Assembly: GCA_002328625.1 (NCBI GenBank)
Contig: DCVC01000075.1
Coordinates: 1-12,302 of the forward strand
From: Bacteroidales bacterium UBA2198
GTDB taxonomy: Bacteria; Bacteroidota; Bacteroidia; Bacteroidales; VadinHA17
Direction of reading: 5' to 3'
DNA length: 12,302 nucleotides
Positions 1 through 7,432 of this stretch are shown piece after piece. Within the stretch, counting starts at the first letter, position 1. Every line of letters starts with the position of its first letter. The notes beneath the pieces were generated by a model. The model did not search any database. It saw nothing but the letters and a program-made list of their open reading frames with translations, and was not told the DNA's origin. The position numbers and the translations under genes were made by a program.

Positions 1-2
1 AC

Positions 3-1061
3 CGTTTCCCCGGGGTAAATGCACAGGAAATGTTCGATGCATGGCAACGTGCATCCATGATTTATCCGTGGGTAACCGGTTTTCACTGGGGGGCTCTCGA
101 TTTTCAGTGGTATATCGAATCCGGTCAATCACGCCCGTTTGTGGCTGGTACACCTTCGGGGTTTCACGATGTAAACCGGTTTATTACACTGGAGCCTAAC
201 AAAGGTACGGGCTATATGTCTATTCCTGACTACACCAGAGCATACCTTGCCGGCGCCAAAACTGAAGGTGAAACGCCACTTCAGGTAGCCGAAAAAATTA
301 TTCATAATGCCGACCAGGCACTTAACTGGGCTGAAAGGCAAAGCATGCAGATAGACAAAGAACTGCGGATAACCATTGATGATATTAAAACAGTTGCCTG
401 GTTAGGAAAATATTTTGCACATAAAATCCGGGGCGCTACCTTCCTTGCTCTCTTTCGTGAATCACTTGATAGAGAGTATTATGAGAAGGTTATTAAAGAA
501 TTAAATGTTTCTGCCGGCTATTGGAGGCATTACGCGGCAGGTGCAATAGCCAATTACCACAATCCGCTATGGACAAACCGCGTGGGTTATGTGGATTGGA
601 GGAAAAATTTCGACTGGGCTTTGTTCGATATTATCGCTAATGGAGGTAAGGTTAATCTGCCATCAATGCAACCCACAACAGGGGGTACAATACTGGAAGC
701 TGAAGAGGCGGATTACCTGGTATCGATCTTTCAATCTGAGGTGGAGGGATTTACCGGTAAAGGATATCTGGAAACCAGGATCGGTGATGCCCGGCATCAG
801 GTGAAATGGACATATAATGCCCCTGAAACGGGAAGCTATATCCTTGAATTCAGATATACGCTTAAACGTGAACAGGTATTTCCATCACCCGTGGAAATTA
901 ATGGGAAAAAGGCTGGTGAAATCGAATTCTGGAATACGGGAAATACCGGGTCATGGGTTTGGGAACGTGTTACCGTACATATGGAAAAAGGTGAAAACAC
1001 AATCGGAATTTCACCTGAGGGTTTTGTGCTTGTGGATCATCTGAATGTTGTGAAAAACTGA
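3..1061 (+). CDS. Carbohydrate-binding protein with C-terminal CBM6/35-like module (5' truncated by window edge)
   Basis: The reading frame is open to the left edge (residues RFPGVNAQE precede the first Met at base 30), so the gene starts outside the window and only its C-terminal ~352 residues are seen. Counting from that Met, residues 1-210 are rich in Trp/Tyr/Phe and contain an SIPDYTRAYLAG stretch followed by TPLQVAEKI and a helical region. I recall similar sequence in large exported Bacteroidota proteins annotated as carbohydrate-binding family 6 or GH67/GH115-like, but cannot verify that here. Residues about 222-341 look like a CBM6/CBM35 beta-sandwich: EAEEADY at the start, GFTGKGYLE, VKWTYNAPETGSYILEFRY, then a W-x-x-V-x-V strand, GENTIGI and a closing DHLNV. 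The role is inferred to be binding or processing of plant or algal polysaccharide outside the cell. No catalytic residue can be assigned from this part alone. Confidence 0.75.
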   Translation, partial: RFPGVNAQEMFDAWQRASMIYPWVTGFHWGALDFQWYIESGQSRPFVAGTPSGFHDVNRFITLEPNKGTGYMSIPDYTRAYLAGAKTEGETPLQVAEKIIHNADQALNWAERQSMQIDKELRITIDDIKTVAWLGKYFAHKIRGATFLALFRESLDREYYEKVIKELNVSAGYWRHYAAGAIANYHNPLWTNRVGYVDWRKNFDWALFDIIANGGKVNLPSMQPTTGGTILEAEEADYLVSIFQSEVEGFTGKGYLETRIGDARHQVKWTYNAPETGSYILEFRYTLKREQVFPSPVEINGKKAGEIEFWNTGNTGSWVWERVTVHMEKGENTIGISPEGFVLVDHLNVVKN

Positions 1062-1085
1062 ACTTATCTGTCTTAGAATGGAAAT

Positions 1086-1247
1086 TTGTATGTCAGTAAA
1101 ATAAACGCCTTGATTAACGGAGCATTTCTATCACTGATGGCATTACTAATGCCGGGATATGCGGAAGAACTTAAAGTGAAGTGGATTCGGCCTGATTTAA
1201 TTGCACTAAAATTGCTTATATTTATATGCGCGAATAGTTCCGGTTAA
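1086..1247 (+). pseudogene. Possible decayed 5' gene end or short secreted peptide
   Basis: Frame 3 from a TTG at 1086 to TAA at 1245-1247 encodes 53 residues. They begin with a convincing Sec signal peptide: a basic start, the core INGAFLSLMALLMPGYA and a likely cut before EELKVKWIRPD. An ATG at 1078 (and 1090) opens the neighbouring frame but stops after MEICMSVK, exactly where a one-base shift would join the signal-peptide frame. This fits the frameshifted, truncated start of an exported-protein gene whose remainder has been lost. The later residues (LIALKLLIFICANSSG) are of low quality. It could also be chance. Confidence 0.3.
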
Positions 1248-1311
1248 TAGAATCAAGTCAGATATACTTATCATATATTTAAAGATCAAATTTTTAAGAC
1301 GATAAACAACC

Positions 1312-2682
1312 ATGAAGAATACAAGAAGAGATTTTCTCAAATCAGCAGGTGCATTAACAGCAGGTGCATTTTTTATCCCCAACTTGATAAGTTCTTCACC
1401 AGCGAACAGGCTGAATGTTGGAGTTATTGGCGTTGGCGGACAAGGCAGAGCCAACTACAGCAGACTGATTAATCAGAAAGATCCGAACTGGAACGAAAAT
1501 ATTGTTGCATTGTGCGATGTTGATGACAACAGGGCTGCTGCCGGCTTTAAGGCATTGCCGGATGCCAGGCGCTTTAAAGATTTCAGGGTGATGTTTGACA
1601 AGATGCACAGGGAAATTGATGCAGTGATGGTCTGCACTCCTGACCATACTCATTTCCCGGCAGCAATGGCTGCAATGGAGCTAGGCAAGCACGTTATTGT
1701 AGAAAAACCGCTTGCACACAATGTCTGGCAATTGAGAACCCTCCGCAAAGCAGCCAGTCATTACAAGGTAGTTACTCAGCTGGCTAACCAGGGACATGCC
1801 ACCAATGGTATTCGCCAGGTGAAGGAATGGTACGAAGCCGGGATACTGGGCAATGTTACCGAAGTAATAGCGTGGTTTGACGGGCCTGCCTTTGGCAAAG
1901 GAATGTATTTCGACAAGCCCGAAGGTTTTCCGCCGGCAGAACAACCCATTCCCGAATATCTCGATTGGGATCTCTGGCTGGGACCGGCAGCATACAGGCC
2001 ATATAATAGTGTTTACGCTCCGCTGACATGGCGCGGCTGGTTCGATTTCGGCAATGGTGAAATGGGAGACTGGTGCTGCCATACCCTCGATGCTCCTTTC
2101 TGGTCACTTGATCTGGGGATGCCTGTTGTTGCTGAAAGTGAGTTCAAAACACCCGTGCCTGATACGGGATTTATATCAGACCAGGCTATTATACGATGGG
2201 ATTTCCCGGCACGGGGAAATAAGGTTCCTGTCACCATGCGCTGGTACGAGGGAGGATTGAAACCCGACAATCGTCCGGAATGGAATCTTGAAAGCTTACC
2301 CGGAAGCGGTATGATTATGGTTGGTGATAAACATTGTCTTATGACAGGCGGGCGTCCGAATAATCCAAAAATTTTATTGCCTGGCGAAGAATGGGCCGAA
2401 TTTCAGAAAAGCCTGCCGGCTCCAAGCATCCCAAGAACATTTGAAGAAAATCCTCAGCGCGAATGGGTTGATGCCATCAAGAACAACAAACTGCCGGGTT
2501 CTAACTTCGATTATTCTTCACGATTGGTGGAAATGGCTCTCGTAGGAGTATTGGCCCAGAGATTCGATACACGCATTGAATATGATGCTGCAAATATGAA
2601 AGTCAGCAATCATCCTGAAATGGATGATTATATTAAGGAACCTGCCCGCAAAGGATGGGCATACGGAGAAAATCTTTGGTAA
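1312..2682 (+). CDS. Tat-exported Gfo/Idh/MocA family oxidoreductase
   Basis: This is a 456-residue NAD(P)-dependent oxidoreductase of the glucose-fructose oxidoreductase / inositol dehydrogenase / MocA family. The N-terminus carries a Tat leader (RRDFLK at 5-10, then a hydrophobic stretch), so it is probably exported folded with its cofactor. The Rossmann fold starts at residue ~34, with the dinucleotide loop GVGGQG at 40-45. The family EKP motif is at 131-133, where the Lys is usually catalytic. The C-terminal alpha/beta domain has GDWCCHTLDAPFW, with D253 and H257 at the usual active-site positions. Length is normal for exported Bacteroidota members. The substrate is unknown, presumably a sugar or sugar derivative. 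Exported members include GH109-type NAD-dependent glycosidases, but nothing here proves that activity. It lies 250 bp after the CBM gene on the same strand. No exact TAnnTTTG box was seen upstream. Confidence 0.93.
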   Translation: MKNTRRDFLKSAGALTAGAFFIPNLISSSPANRLNVGVIGVGGQGRANYSRLINQKDPNWNENIVALCDVDDNRAAAGFKALPDARRFKDFRVMFDKMHREIDAVMVCTPDHTHFPAAMAAMELGKHVIVEKPLAHNVWQLRTLRKAASHYKVVTQLANQGHATNGIRQVKEWYEAGILGNVTEVIAWFDGPAFGKGMYFDKPEGFPPAEQPIPEYLDWDLWLGPAAYRPYNSVYAPLTWRGWFDFGNGEMGDWCCHTLDAPFWSLDLGMPVVAESEFKTPVPDTGFISDQAIIRWDFPARGNKVPVTMRWYEGGLKPDNRPEWNLESLPGSGMIMVGDKHCLMTGGRPNNPKILLPGEEWAEFQKSLPAPSIPRTFEENPQREWVDAIKNNKLPGSNFDYSSRLVEMALVGVLAQRFDTRIEYDAANMKVSNHPEMDDYIKEPARKGWAYGENLW

Positions 2683-2811
2683 ACAGGAAAATATTGTGAG
2701 TCAACTCTCCAGGAGATAAAAAAGTGTAAGTCTTGAGGATTAAAGTTACAACAAGCCTGGTGAATAACAAGATAGTAACGTTGAAGACAACATGGCCGGA
2801 AAACTTAAGCT

Positions 2812-4341
2812 TCAAGCCGATTGAAAGATTTTCACAAGCTCAATTCCTTCTCCTTTTCCGAGGTTACGTGAGTATTGCTTGTCCACGGGGTTATTCCAGT
2901 GTTCATGAACCCCGAGACCCTTCATGGGGATATTATCACCATTTGGAGCATAGATGATCCCTGCAGGCCAGTTTTTCGGGTCTGCCGCCTGGTGCAGGTA
3001 ATCATCAACACCTGCCTCGCTGATATATGGAACGGTATGTTCAGGATTTGAGAACTCGGTTCTGAGAAAGTCGGCCGCAACGGAATCTATTGCCACCGGA
3101 TCGAGCGACAGTAAAAGCGAGGAGCTCCAGTGATTGTTAAAAGGCGGCATCAGGAATTTTACCGGAAGTCCGTTCCAGTTCGACCCTGACCACAGGGCAT
3201 CATGTATGTAGAACAGGTTCTTTTCACCTGTGTACCTGTTGCCCATAAAATCTACAAGCACTCTGTAGTGTCCGTAACCCTTTCTGCTGCTGTCGGTGTT
3301 CAGTCCGGGATGCAGGTGAGAAGCTCTGGGCCGTACATGTGTACCGAAATGGTTTTTAGCGCAAAGGGTAATCCCAGCGAGATTATGCCCTTTCATTGCC
3401 GGAAGATTGATAAGGTATTCAGCCTCCTCCATTACAGTGTAAAGCTTATCAGAACCGGCATCGGTCATAACACTCTTTTTATCTGAATAAAAAATCAGAT
3501 CTGAGGCACTCTCTCCTGATTTAATCCTTCCGGATGTGTTGCCGAAACTTGAGAGATAGTTCACTCTTGGAAACTCGGTATAATATTTCAAATATTCATC
3601 CTGGTAAAGGTTCCGCATGGTATCTCCCACAAAGATGGACTCCTGAGGTACTCCTGCCACATTAACCAGTTGTCTTAACATAGCATGGACAATTTGTGGC
3701 GATGTTTCGAAGGCCAGGGCCAGTGGCTGATCTTTCTGTCTGATATATTCCTGATTTATTGCTCCCGAGGCGGCTGTCCTGTTCAGCTTAAGATATATCT
3801 TCTCTCCTGTTTTGTAGGGAACATCTCCTTTCCCCCTTTTCAGGTTATGATACCTGAAAATAGTGTTCCATGAATCAGCTGTATTTTTTTTGCCTGATAT
3901 TGAACACAGTCCTTCTGCAAGCATCCTGTCGACGATATCCTGGTTTGTATTTTTGTCCATGAACCATGCATCATATTGATCTTCACTCAGCCCGGCTGAA
4001 ACAGGCAGATTGGCACATGAGGGATTTGTTGCCGCAGGATTCCATACCCAGCTCACGCGTCCGGGTATAATTCCCTGTCCTTTACCCATGGGCTGATTGG
4101 GTGAATACAGATCTTCAACCAGTTTCTCAGGAATACCCGGATAGCTATCCCCGGGAATTTCATTCACACCTGAAAACAGACTGGAGGATCCCTGAGCTTT
4201 TATCGCCCCTTGAAACAAGCTTATCTGGATCGGTAAAAAAATCAGATTTTTAAGGACCTTGCGTCTGCTTAATTTTTTTGTCTCCTGTTTCTCAGGAGAA
4301 TCATGAACATTCTTATTATCAGGAGTTTCATTCTTTTTCAT
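2812..4341 (-). CDS. Exported DUF362 domain-containing protein
   Basis: This 509-residue protein resembles DUF362 proteins. The charged N-terminus (1-24) leads to SRRKVLK (25-31) and a hydrophobic segment to about residue 50, a Tat-like leader. The DUF362 core is recognised by FETSPQIVHAMLRQLV (211-226), SIFVGDTMRN (235-244), EEAEYLINLPAMKGHNLAGI (305-324), CAKNHFGTHVRP (327-338), IHDALWSG (379-386) and LSLDPVAIDSVAADFL (411-426). The biochemical role of the family is not established. Some DUF362 proteins are fused to ferredoxin domains, but there are no CxxCxxC clusters here, so no Fe-S centre is predicted. It is convergent with the oxidoreductase (129 bp gap, no convincing terminator seen) and divergent from the AraC regulator (184 bp gap), which may control it. 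The ATG at 4339-4341 is chosen because it gives the complete leader. Confidence 0.85.
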   Translation of the reverse strand: MKKNETPDNKNVHDSPEKQETKKLSRRKVLKNLIFLPIQISLFQGAIKAQGSSSLFSGVNEIPGDSYPGIPEKLVEDLYSPNQPMGKGQGIIPGRVSWVWNPAATNPSCANLPVSAGLSEDQYDAWFMDKNTNQDIVDRMLAEGLCSISGKKNTADSWNTIFRYHNLKRGKGDVPYKTGEKIYLKLNRTAASGAINQEYIRQKDQPLALAFETSPQIVHAMLRQLVNVAGVPQESIFVGDTMRNLYQDEYLKYYTEFPRVNYLSSFGNTSGRIKSGESASDLIFYSDKKSVMTDAGSDKLYTVMEEAEYLINLPAMKGHNLAGITLCAKNHFGTHVRPRASHLHPGLNTDSSRKGYGHYRVLVDFMGNRYTGEKNLFYIHDALWSGSNWNGLPVKFLMPPFNNHWSSSLLLSLDPVAIDSVAADFLRTEFSNPEHTVPYISEAGVDDYLHQAADPKNWPAGIIYAPNGDNIPMKGLGVHEHWNNPVDKQYSRNLGKGEGIELVKIFQSA

Positions 4342-4468
4342 TTTAACAGGTTTAAAGGTGACTGTGAAAGTAAAAGTATTTAAAAGTACTGAAAAATTTC
4401 ATTCTTCCTTCACCCTATGAAGCAATAGCAAAGGAGGATTATTTTACAGTGCCACCGAGCGGATAAAT

Positions 4469-4488
4469 GTTGCAAGCAGATTAGCAAC
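4469..4488. promoter_or_regulatory. Inverted repeat GTTGC-N10-GCAAC, possible operator
   Basis: A perfect 5-bp inverted repeat with a 10-bp spacer (arms 4469-4473 and 4484-4488) lies between the divergent DUF362 and AraC genes, immediately upstream of the regulator's TAAATTTG box. The half-site spacing of about 1.5 helical turns and the position would suit a dimeric repressor or autoregulation. The arms are short, so chance is possible. Confidence 0.3.
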
Positions 4489-4495
4489 CTTTTAT

Positions 4496-4503
4496 TAAAT
4501 TTG
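4496..4503 (+). promoter_or_regulatory. Bacteroidota-type -7 box TAAATTTG upstream of the AraC gene
   Basis: This exactly matches the Bacteroidota -7 consensus TAnnTTTG and ends 22 bp before the ATG at 4526, predicting a very short leader. A TGTTG about 23 bp upstream could serve as the -33 TTG element, and it overlaps the inverted repeat at 4469-4488. Confidence 0.5.
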
Positions 4504-4525
4504 GCTTAATTATTACATACCTCCG

Positions 4526-5647
4526 ATGTATATGAGGACAAATGAGCTTAACTCACTTATTGTTATTCTTAACTTCGGATCACTTATCCTGCTTTCATTT
4601 ATTACATTATTCAACCCGTTAAAAGTAAACAGAAAAGCAAACTACTGGTTTGGTGCTTTCCTGTTTTTATGGTCAACGTTCTGGCTGGACGAAATTTCAG
4701 TTTTAACCGGTATCTGCAATGTTGTTCAGCACTTCTCAGGGTTGGCAAATTTCATACAGTTTTTCACGCCGGTTGTGTTCTATACCAGTATTCTTTATTT
4801 TACTAATCCGAATTTCAAATTTCATGCGGCTGACTTAAAGTATCTGATACTTCCGGCCTTTTATTCTGTTCTATTACTTCTGCAGCAATCTGCAGATGAA
4901 GAAAGTCAGAAATTTCTCAAGCTTGTTTCTCTGAGCTTTATACTGGCGCAGGTAATATTATACACCACTCTTGCATATTTCAAAATCAGGAGACATCAGA
5001 AAAGGATTATGTCATTTGCTTCTAATACAAATGAGATTGACCTCAGCTGGCTAAAATACATTACCTTTTCTATTTTCCTCTTGAGTATTGTAATCACTTT
5101 ATATAATGTGTTCTTTAACTCATTAACGCTGAATGCATTCATTAATTTCTTTCTTCTTATAATAATCTTGATTGTTTCATACAATTCAGTAAAACAAAAA
5201 GAGATTTTCCCCCTCAATGAAGACCATCGAAAGGAGATAATTCAGATTAATGAAGAGGAGCAATCGGGCGGATTGAAGCGTAAAATAGTTCCGGATAGTG
5301 AAGTAGAAACTCTCAAATTGAAGCTACTCGAATTAATGAAACTGCAAAAACCATACCTCGACAGTGAATTAAACCTGATAAAATTGTCTGAGTTAATCAA
5401 TATGACACCTCACCATCTGTCCTATGTGATTAATACCGGATTCAACGAAAATTTTTTCAGTTTTATTAATACCTACAGGGTTGAAAAGGCAAAGGAATTG
5501 CTTGCAAAAGAAGAGATGAATAAATTATCAATGCTTGGTATTGCCTTTGAATCGGGTTTCAATTCCAAAACCTCATTTAACACGACATTTAAGAAAATCA
5601 CCGGTCAGACTCCATCCGACTTTAAAAAAAGAAGTTCCGGTTTATAA
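4526..5647 (+). CDS. Membrane-anchored AraC-family transcriptional regulator (7 TM + HTH)
   Basis: This is a 373-residue protein with an integral membrane sensor half and a cytoplasmic AraC DNA-binding half. Seven hydrophobic helices are visible at about 9-29, 39-59, 70-92, 103-120, 130-152, 176-197 and 200-220. A charged linker (222-275) follows, then the AraC/XylS domain at about 275-368. Its first HTH is around LIKLSELINMTPHHLSYVI (284-302). The second is around LSMLGIAFESGFNSKTSFNT (334-353), ending in the family signature TFKKITGQTPSDFKK. Seven-TM AraC proteins are common in Bacteroidota and usually act on adjacent genes, though few ligands are known. Candidate targets are the divergent DUF362 gene and the hydrolase 138 bp downstream. 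The ATG at 4526 suits the TAAATTTG box; the second ATG (4532) is an alternative start. A short palindrome overlaps the stop codon. Confidence 0.92.
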   Translation: MYMRTNELNSLIVILNFGSLILLSFITLFNPLKVNRKANYWFGAFLFLWSTFWLDEISVLTGICNVVQHFSGLANFIQFFTPVVFYTSILYFTNPNFKFHAADLKYLILPAFYSVLLLLQQSADEESQKFLKLVSLSFILAQVILYTTLAYFKIRRHQKRIMSFASNTNEIDLSWLKYITFSIFLLSIVITLYNVFFNSLTLNAFINFFLLIIILIVSYNSVKQKEIFPLNEDHRKEIIQINEEEQSGGLKRKIVPDSEVETLKLKLLELMKLQKPYLDSELNLIKLSELINMTPHHLSYVINTGFNENFFSFINTYRVEKAKELLAKEEMNKLSMLGIAFESGFNSKTSFNTTFKKITGQTPSDFKKRSSGL

Positions 5648-5654
5648 TCCGGAA
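5635..5654. repeat. Short palindrome overlapping the AraC stop codon
   Basis: TTCCGG (5635-5640) and CCGGAA (5649-5654) form a 6-bp stem around an 8-nt AT loop containing the TAA stop. No T-tract follows, so intrinsic termination is weak at best. It may stabilise the 3' end of the transcript. Confidence 0.3.
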
Positions 5655-5755
5655 GAGTCCGGGTATTATAATATACATATATACAGTGTTTTATATTTTA
5701 CAGATAATATCCGTTCAGGTTTATAATCACGAACATCCGATCTGAAAAGTGGTCA

Positions 5756-5763
5756 TATTTTTG
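5756..5763 (+). promoter_or_regulatory. Bacteroidota-type -7 box TATTTTTG upstream of the hydrolase gene
   Basis: This matches TAnnTTTG exactly and ends 22 bp before the ATG at 5786, the same spacing as for the AraC gene. No clear TTTG/TTG -33 element was found at the expected distance, which could mean dependence on an activator such as the upstream AraC protein. It suggests the hydrolase has its own promoter. Confidence 0.45.
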
Positions 5764-5785
5764 CTTCAACCAAAAAGTAAAAATC

Positions 5786-7114
5786 ATGAAAACACAAATT
5801 AAGAATTACACAAAAGGTACCTGTCTTATAATAGCTATGTGTGTTGCCTCTTTGATGAGTTCAAAGCCACTAATTGCTCAGAACAAGGATAATATAGCAG
5901 GGAACTCTGCCGTTCAGAAACCCTGGTATGATCTGGGAATGATGTCAGATCCTATACTTGATCAGTCACTGCTCTTCTATCTTGCCATGACCTGGTCGGG
6001 TCAGGCCGATATTGGCGAATGCCTCGAAACTGCATCCCGGGTTAATTCCGCAGACCCCGACAGCTGGGCTGAAGAATGGACAAAAACAGCCAACCGGCTT
6101 CTGTCGGCAGCTGAGGAAGCAGAAAAGCAAAAACACAATGTCAGTGCCGGTGAGGCATATCTTAGAGCCGCTACTTATTACTCGGCTGCCTTGCACAGGC
6201 ACAATAATCCTAAAGCTCAGATTGTTAAAGATAATACCCTCGCCGCTTCAAAGTACTTTCAGAAAGCAATGAGTCTTTTAGGAATACCTGCCGAACGTGT
6301 TCAGATTCCTTACGGTAACACAACTCTACCCGGATACTTTTTCCACTCACCCAAAGCTAAAGGTAAAGCATCGGTGCTTGTAGTTCACCAGGGTCGGGAT
6401 GGCTGGGCGATGCATTGCAAATATATTGCCGATGCTGCCATAAGCCGGGGCTACCACTGCCTGCTGATAGACGGACCCGGGCAGGGAGAAGCACTCCGCC
6501 TGCAGGGATTGCCTTTTCGTCCCGATTGGGAAAATGTTATAACACCGGTAGTTGACTATCTGATTAAGCAGAAAGACGTTGATCGTGACCGGATCGGACT
6601 TATGGGATTGAGTATGGGAGGAGCGTTGGCACCACGGGCTGCAGCTTTTGAGAAACGAATTAAAGTTTGCGTCGCTAACCCCGGAGTTTTGTCGTGGACT
6701 GATATCATCTCCGGGTTCCTTGGACAGATTGATCCAAGGCTGACCGACCTCTGGAAAAGCAACCCTGAAGGATTCAATAGCCTGATTGCTTCTATTTCGT
6801 CCCAGGTGCCGCTCGTGGATTGGGGAATCAGGGATATGATGTGGAAACACGGCGCTGAAACACCTGCTGAACTGATGGTTCAGATGCAAGCTTATTCCAA
6901 CAAAGACATTGTATCAAAAATTACTTGCAGCATGCTGGTAATGGATGGCGCTGCCGACGAGTACAGCCAGGGGCATGACCTTTATGAGGCGCTTGCCGGC
7001 CCGAAGGAATACATGTTTTTCGAAGCCGGGGACCCGGCTCTGCAGCATTGCCAGGTAGGTGCCCAGGCATCATCATCAGAGCGGCTGTTCGATTGGCTGG
7101 ACAAAAACCTATAA
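5786..7114 (+). CDS. Secreted alpha/beta hydrolase (FrsA / dienelactone hydrolase-like)
   Basis: This 442-residue serine hydrolase has a Sec signal peptide (about residues 1-32, ending KPLIAQ). Residues ~40-175 form a largely helical N-terminal region, as in FrsA-type and 2,6-dihydroxypseudooxynicotine hydrolase-type enzymes. The alpha/beta hydrolase core follows: VLVVHQGRDGW (197-207) for the oxyanion-hole region, DGPGQGE (229-235), and the nucleophile elbow GLSMGG with Ser276. The acid is probably Asp391 in MDGAADEY (Asp387 is the alternative), and His421 in LQHCQVGA completes the triad. The C-terminus RLFDWLDKNL is the expected last helix. The likely reaction is ester, amide or C-C bond hydrolysis in the periplasm or outside the cell; the substrate is not predictable. 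It follows the AraC gene on the same strand and may be its target. Confidence 0.9.
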   Translation: MKTQIKNYTKGTCLIIAMCVASLMSSKPLIAQNKDNIAGNSAVQKPWYDLGMMSDPILDQSLLFYLAMTWSGQADIGECLETASRVNSADPDSWAEEWTKTANRLLSAAEEAEKQKHNVSAGEAYLRAATYYSAALHRHNNPKAQIVKDNTLAASKYFQKAMSLLGIPAERVQIPYGNTTLPGYFFHSPKAKGKASVLVVHQGRDGWAMHCKYIADAAISRGYHCLLIDGPGQGEALRLQGLPFRPDWENVITPVVDYLIKQKDVDRDRIGLMGLSMGGALAPRAAAFEKRIKVCVANPGVLSWTDIISGFLGQIDPRLTDLWKSNPEGFNSLIASISSQVPLVDWGIRDMMWKHGAETPAELMVQMQAYSNKDIVSKITCSMLVMDGAADEYSQGHDLYEALAGPKEYMFFEAGDPALQHCQVGAQASSSERLFDWLDKNL

Positions 7115-7230
7115 GAGATATAAGAGGTTTGGAACATGAGCCTGGCTGCAACTCTGATAAAAAATTCTTATTCACCAAAAAAATAGTTGCAACCCGCTGT
7201 CAAAAAGTGTGAGTGTCAGAGTGAGGGCCC

Positions 7231-7253
7231 TCCTCCGTTAAAACTACGGAGGA
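7231..7253. repeat. REP-like palindrome A
   Basis: A perfect 8-bp stem, TCCTCCGT (7231-7238) and ACGGAGGA (7246-7253), surrounds the loop TAAAACT. The loop and right arm (TAAAACT, ACGGAGGACG) match the core of the structure at 8094-8128 (TAAAGCT, TCGGCGGACG), so the two look like members of one dispersed palindrome family flanking the toxin-antitoxin genes. A perfect AGGGCCCT palindrome adjoins on the left (7224-7231). Confidence 0.55.
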
Positions 7254-7262
7254 CGAATCGAG

Positions 7263-7313
7263 GAAAAAAGAGACGAGAGTGTTCGCTCTCGCTCTCACTC
7301 TCGCTCTTTTTTC
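7263..7313. terminator. Long hairpin, possible bidirectional intrinsic terminator
   Basis: The left arm 7263-7281 pairs with 7296-7313. GAAAAAAGAG pairs with CTCTTTTTTC (10 bp), then after one bulged A (7273) CGAGAGTG pairs with CACTCTCG (8 bp), leaving a 14-nt loop. The A-run/T-run base of the stem is what an intrinsic terminator shows in both orientations. It could end the hydrolase transcript and shield the toxin-antitoxin promoter. The right arm can also pair with 7202-7216, so two mutually exclusive folds exist. Confidence 0.5.
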
Positions 7314-7424
7314 AGTACCCCGAACGGACAAAAGTTGCAACCAGATTTATGAACTTTTATCAGAATATGTTTCTTGTCAGGAGAACTTTTTAATTCTTTA
7401 ATTCATTCTCACGTATAATTTTAT

Positions 7425-7432
7425 TATTTTTG
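7425..7432 (+). promoter_or_regulatory. Bacteroidota-type -7 box TATTTTTG upstream of the MNT gene
   Basis: This exact TAnnTTTG match ends 16 bp before the ATG at 7449, so the toxin-antitoxin mRNA would have a leader of about ten bases. The same octamer precedes the hydrolase gene. No clear -33 element was found. Confidence 0.45.

Larger units (their letters stand above)
7185..7342. mobile_element. Candidate MITE-like hairpin element between AGTTGCAACC direct repeats
   Basis: The 10-bp direct repeats AGTTGCAACC (7185-7194 and 7333-7342) enclose 138 bp of palindromic sequence. Inside, 7202-7216 (AAAAAGTGTGAGTGT) and the reverse complement of 7298-7312 (AAAAAGAGCGAGAGT) match at 12 of 15 positions, resembling imperfect terminal inverted repeats. 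There is no ORF. The direct repeats do not abut the inverted repeats (gaps of 7 and 20 bp), and the 10-mer occurs a third time elsewhere in the window without such an element. A target-site duplication is therefore only one reading; a regulatory or terminator region with repeated binding sites is the other. Confidence 0.3.

Noticed and set aside
1681..2082. Minus-strand open frame (133 codons) opposite the Gfo/Idh oxidoreductase
   Set aside because: Antisense to the conserved EKP and central region of a clear gene; no recognisable motif.
2683..2811. Terminator between the convergent oxidoreductase and DUF362 genes
   Set aside because: I found T-rich stretches but no stem of useful length next to them on either strand.
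2733..2957. 74-codon plus-strand frame at the 3' end of the DUF362 gene
   Set aside because: Overlaps the conserved DUF362 reading frame on the other strand and has no motif.
6347..6889. Long minus-strand open frame (180 codons) opposite the alpha/beta hydrolase
   Set aside because: It lies wholly inside the hydrolase gene, which has signal peptide and full catalytic motifs. The antisense product shows no domain and is a codon-bias shadow.
7202..7313. CRISPR array
   Set aside because: The repeats here are inverted or low-complexity CT/GA runs, not regularly spaced direct repeats with unique spacers.
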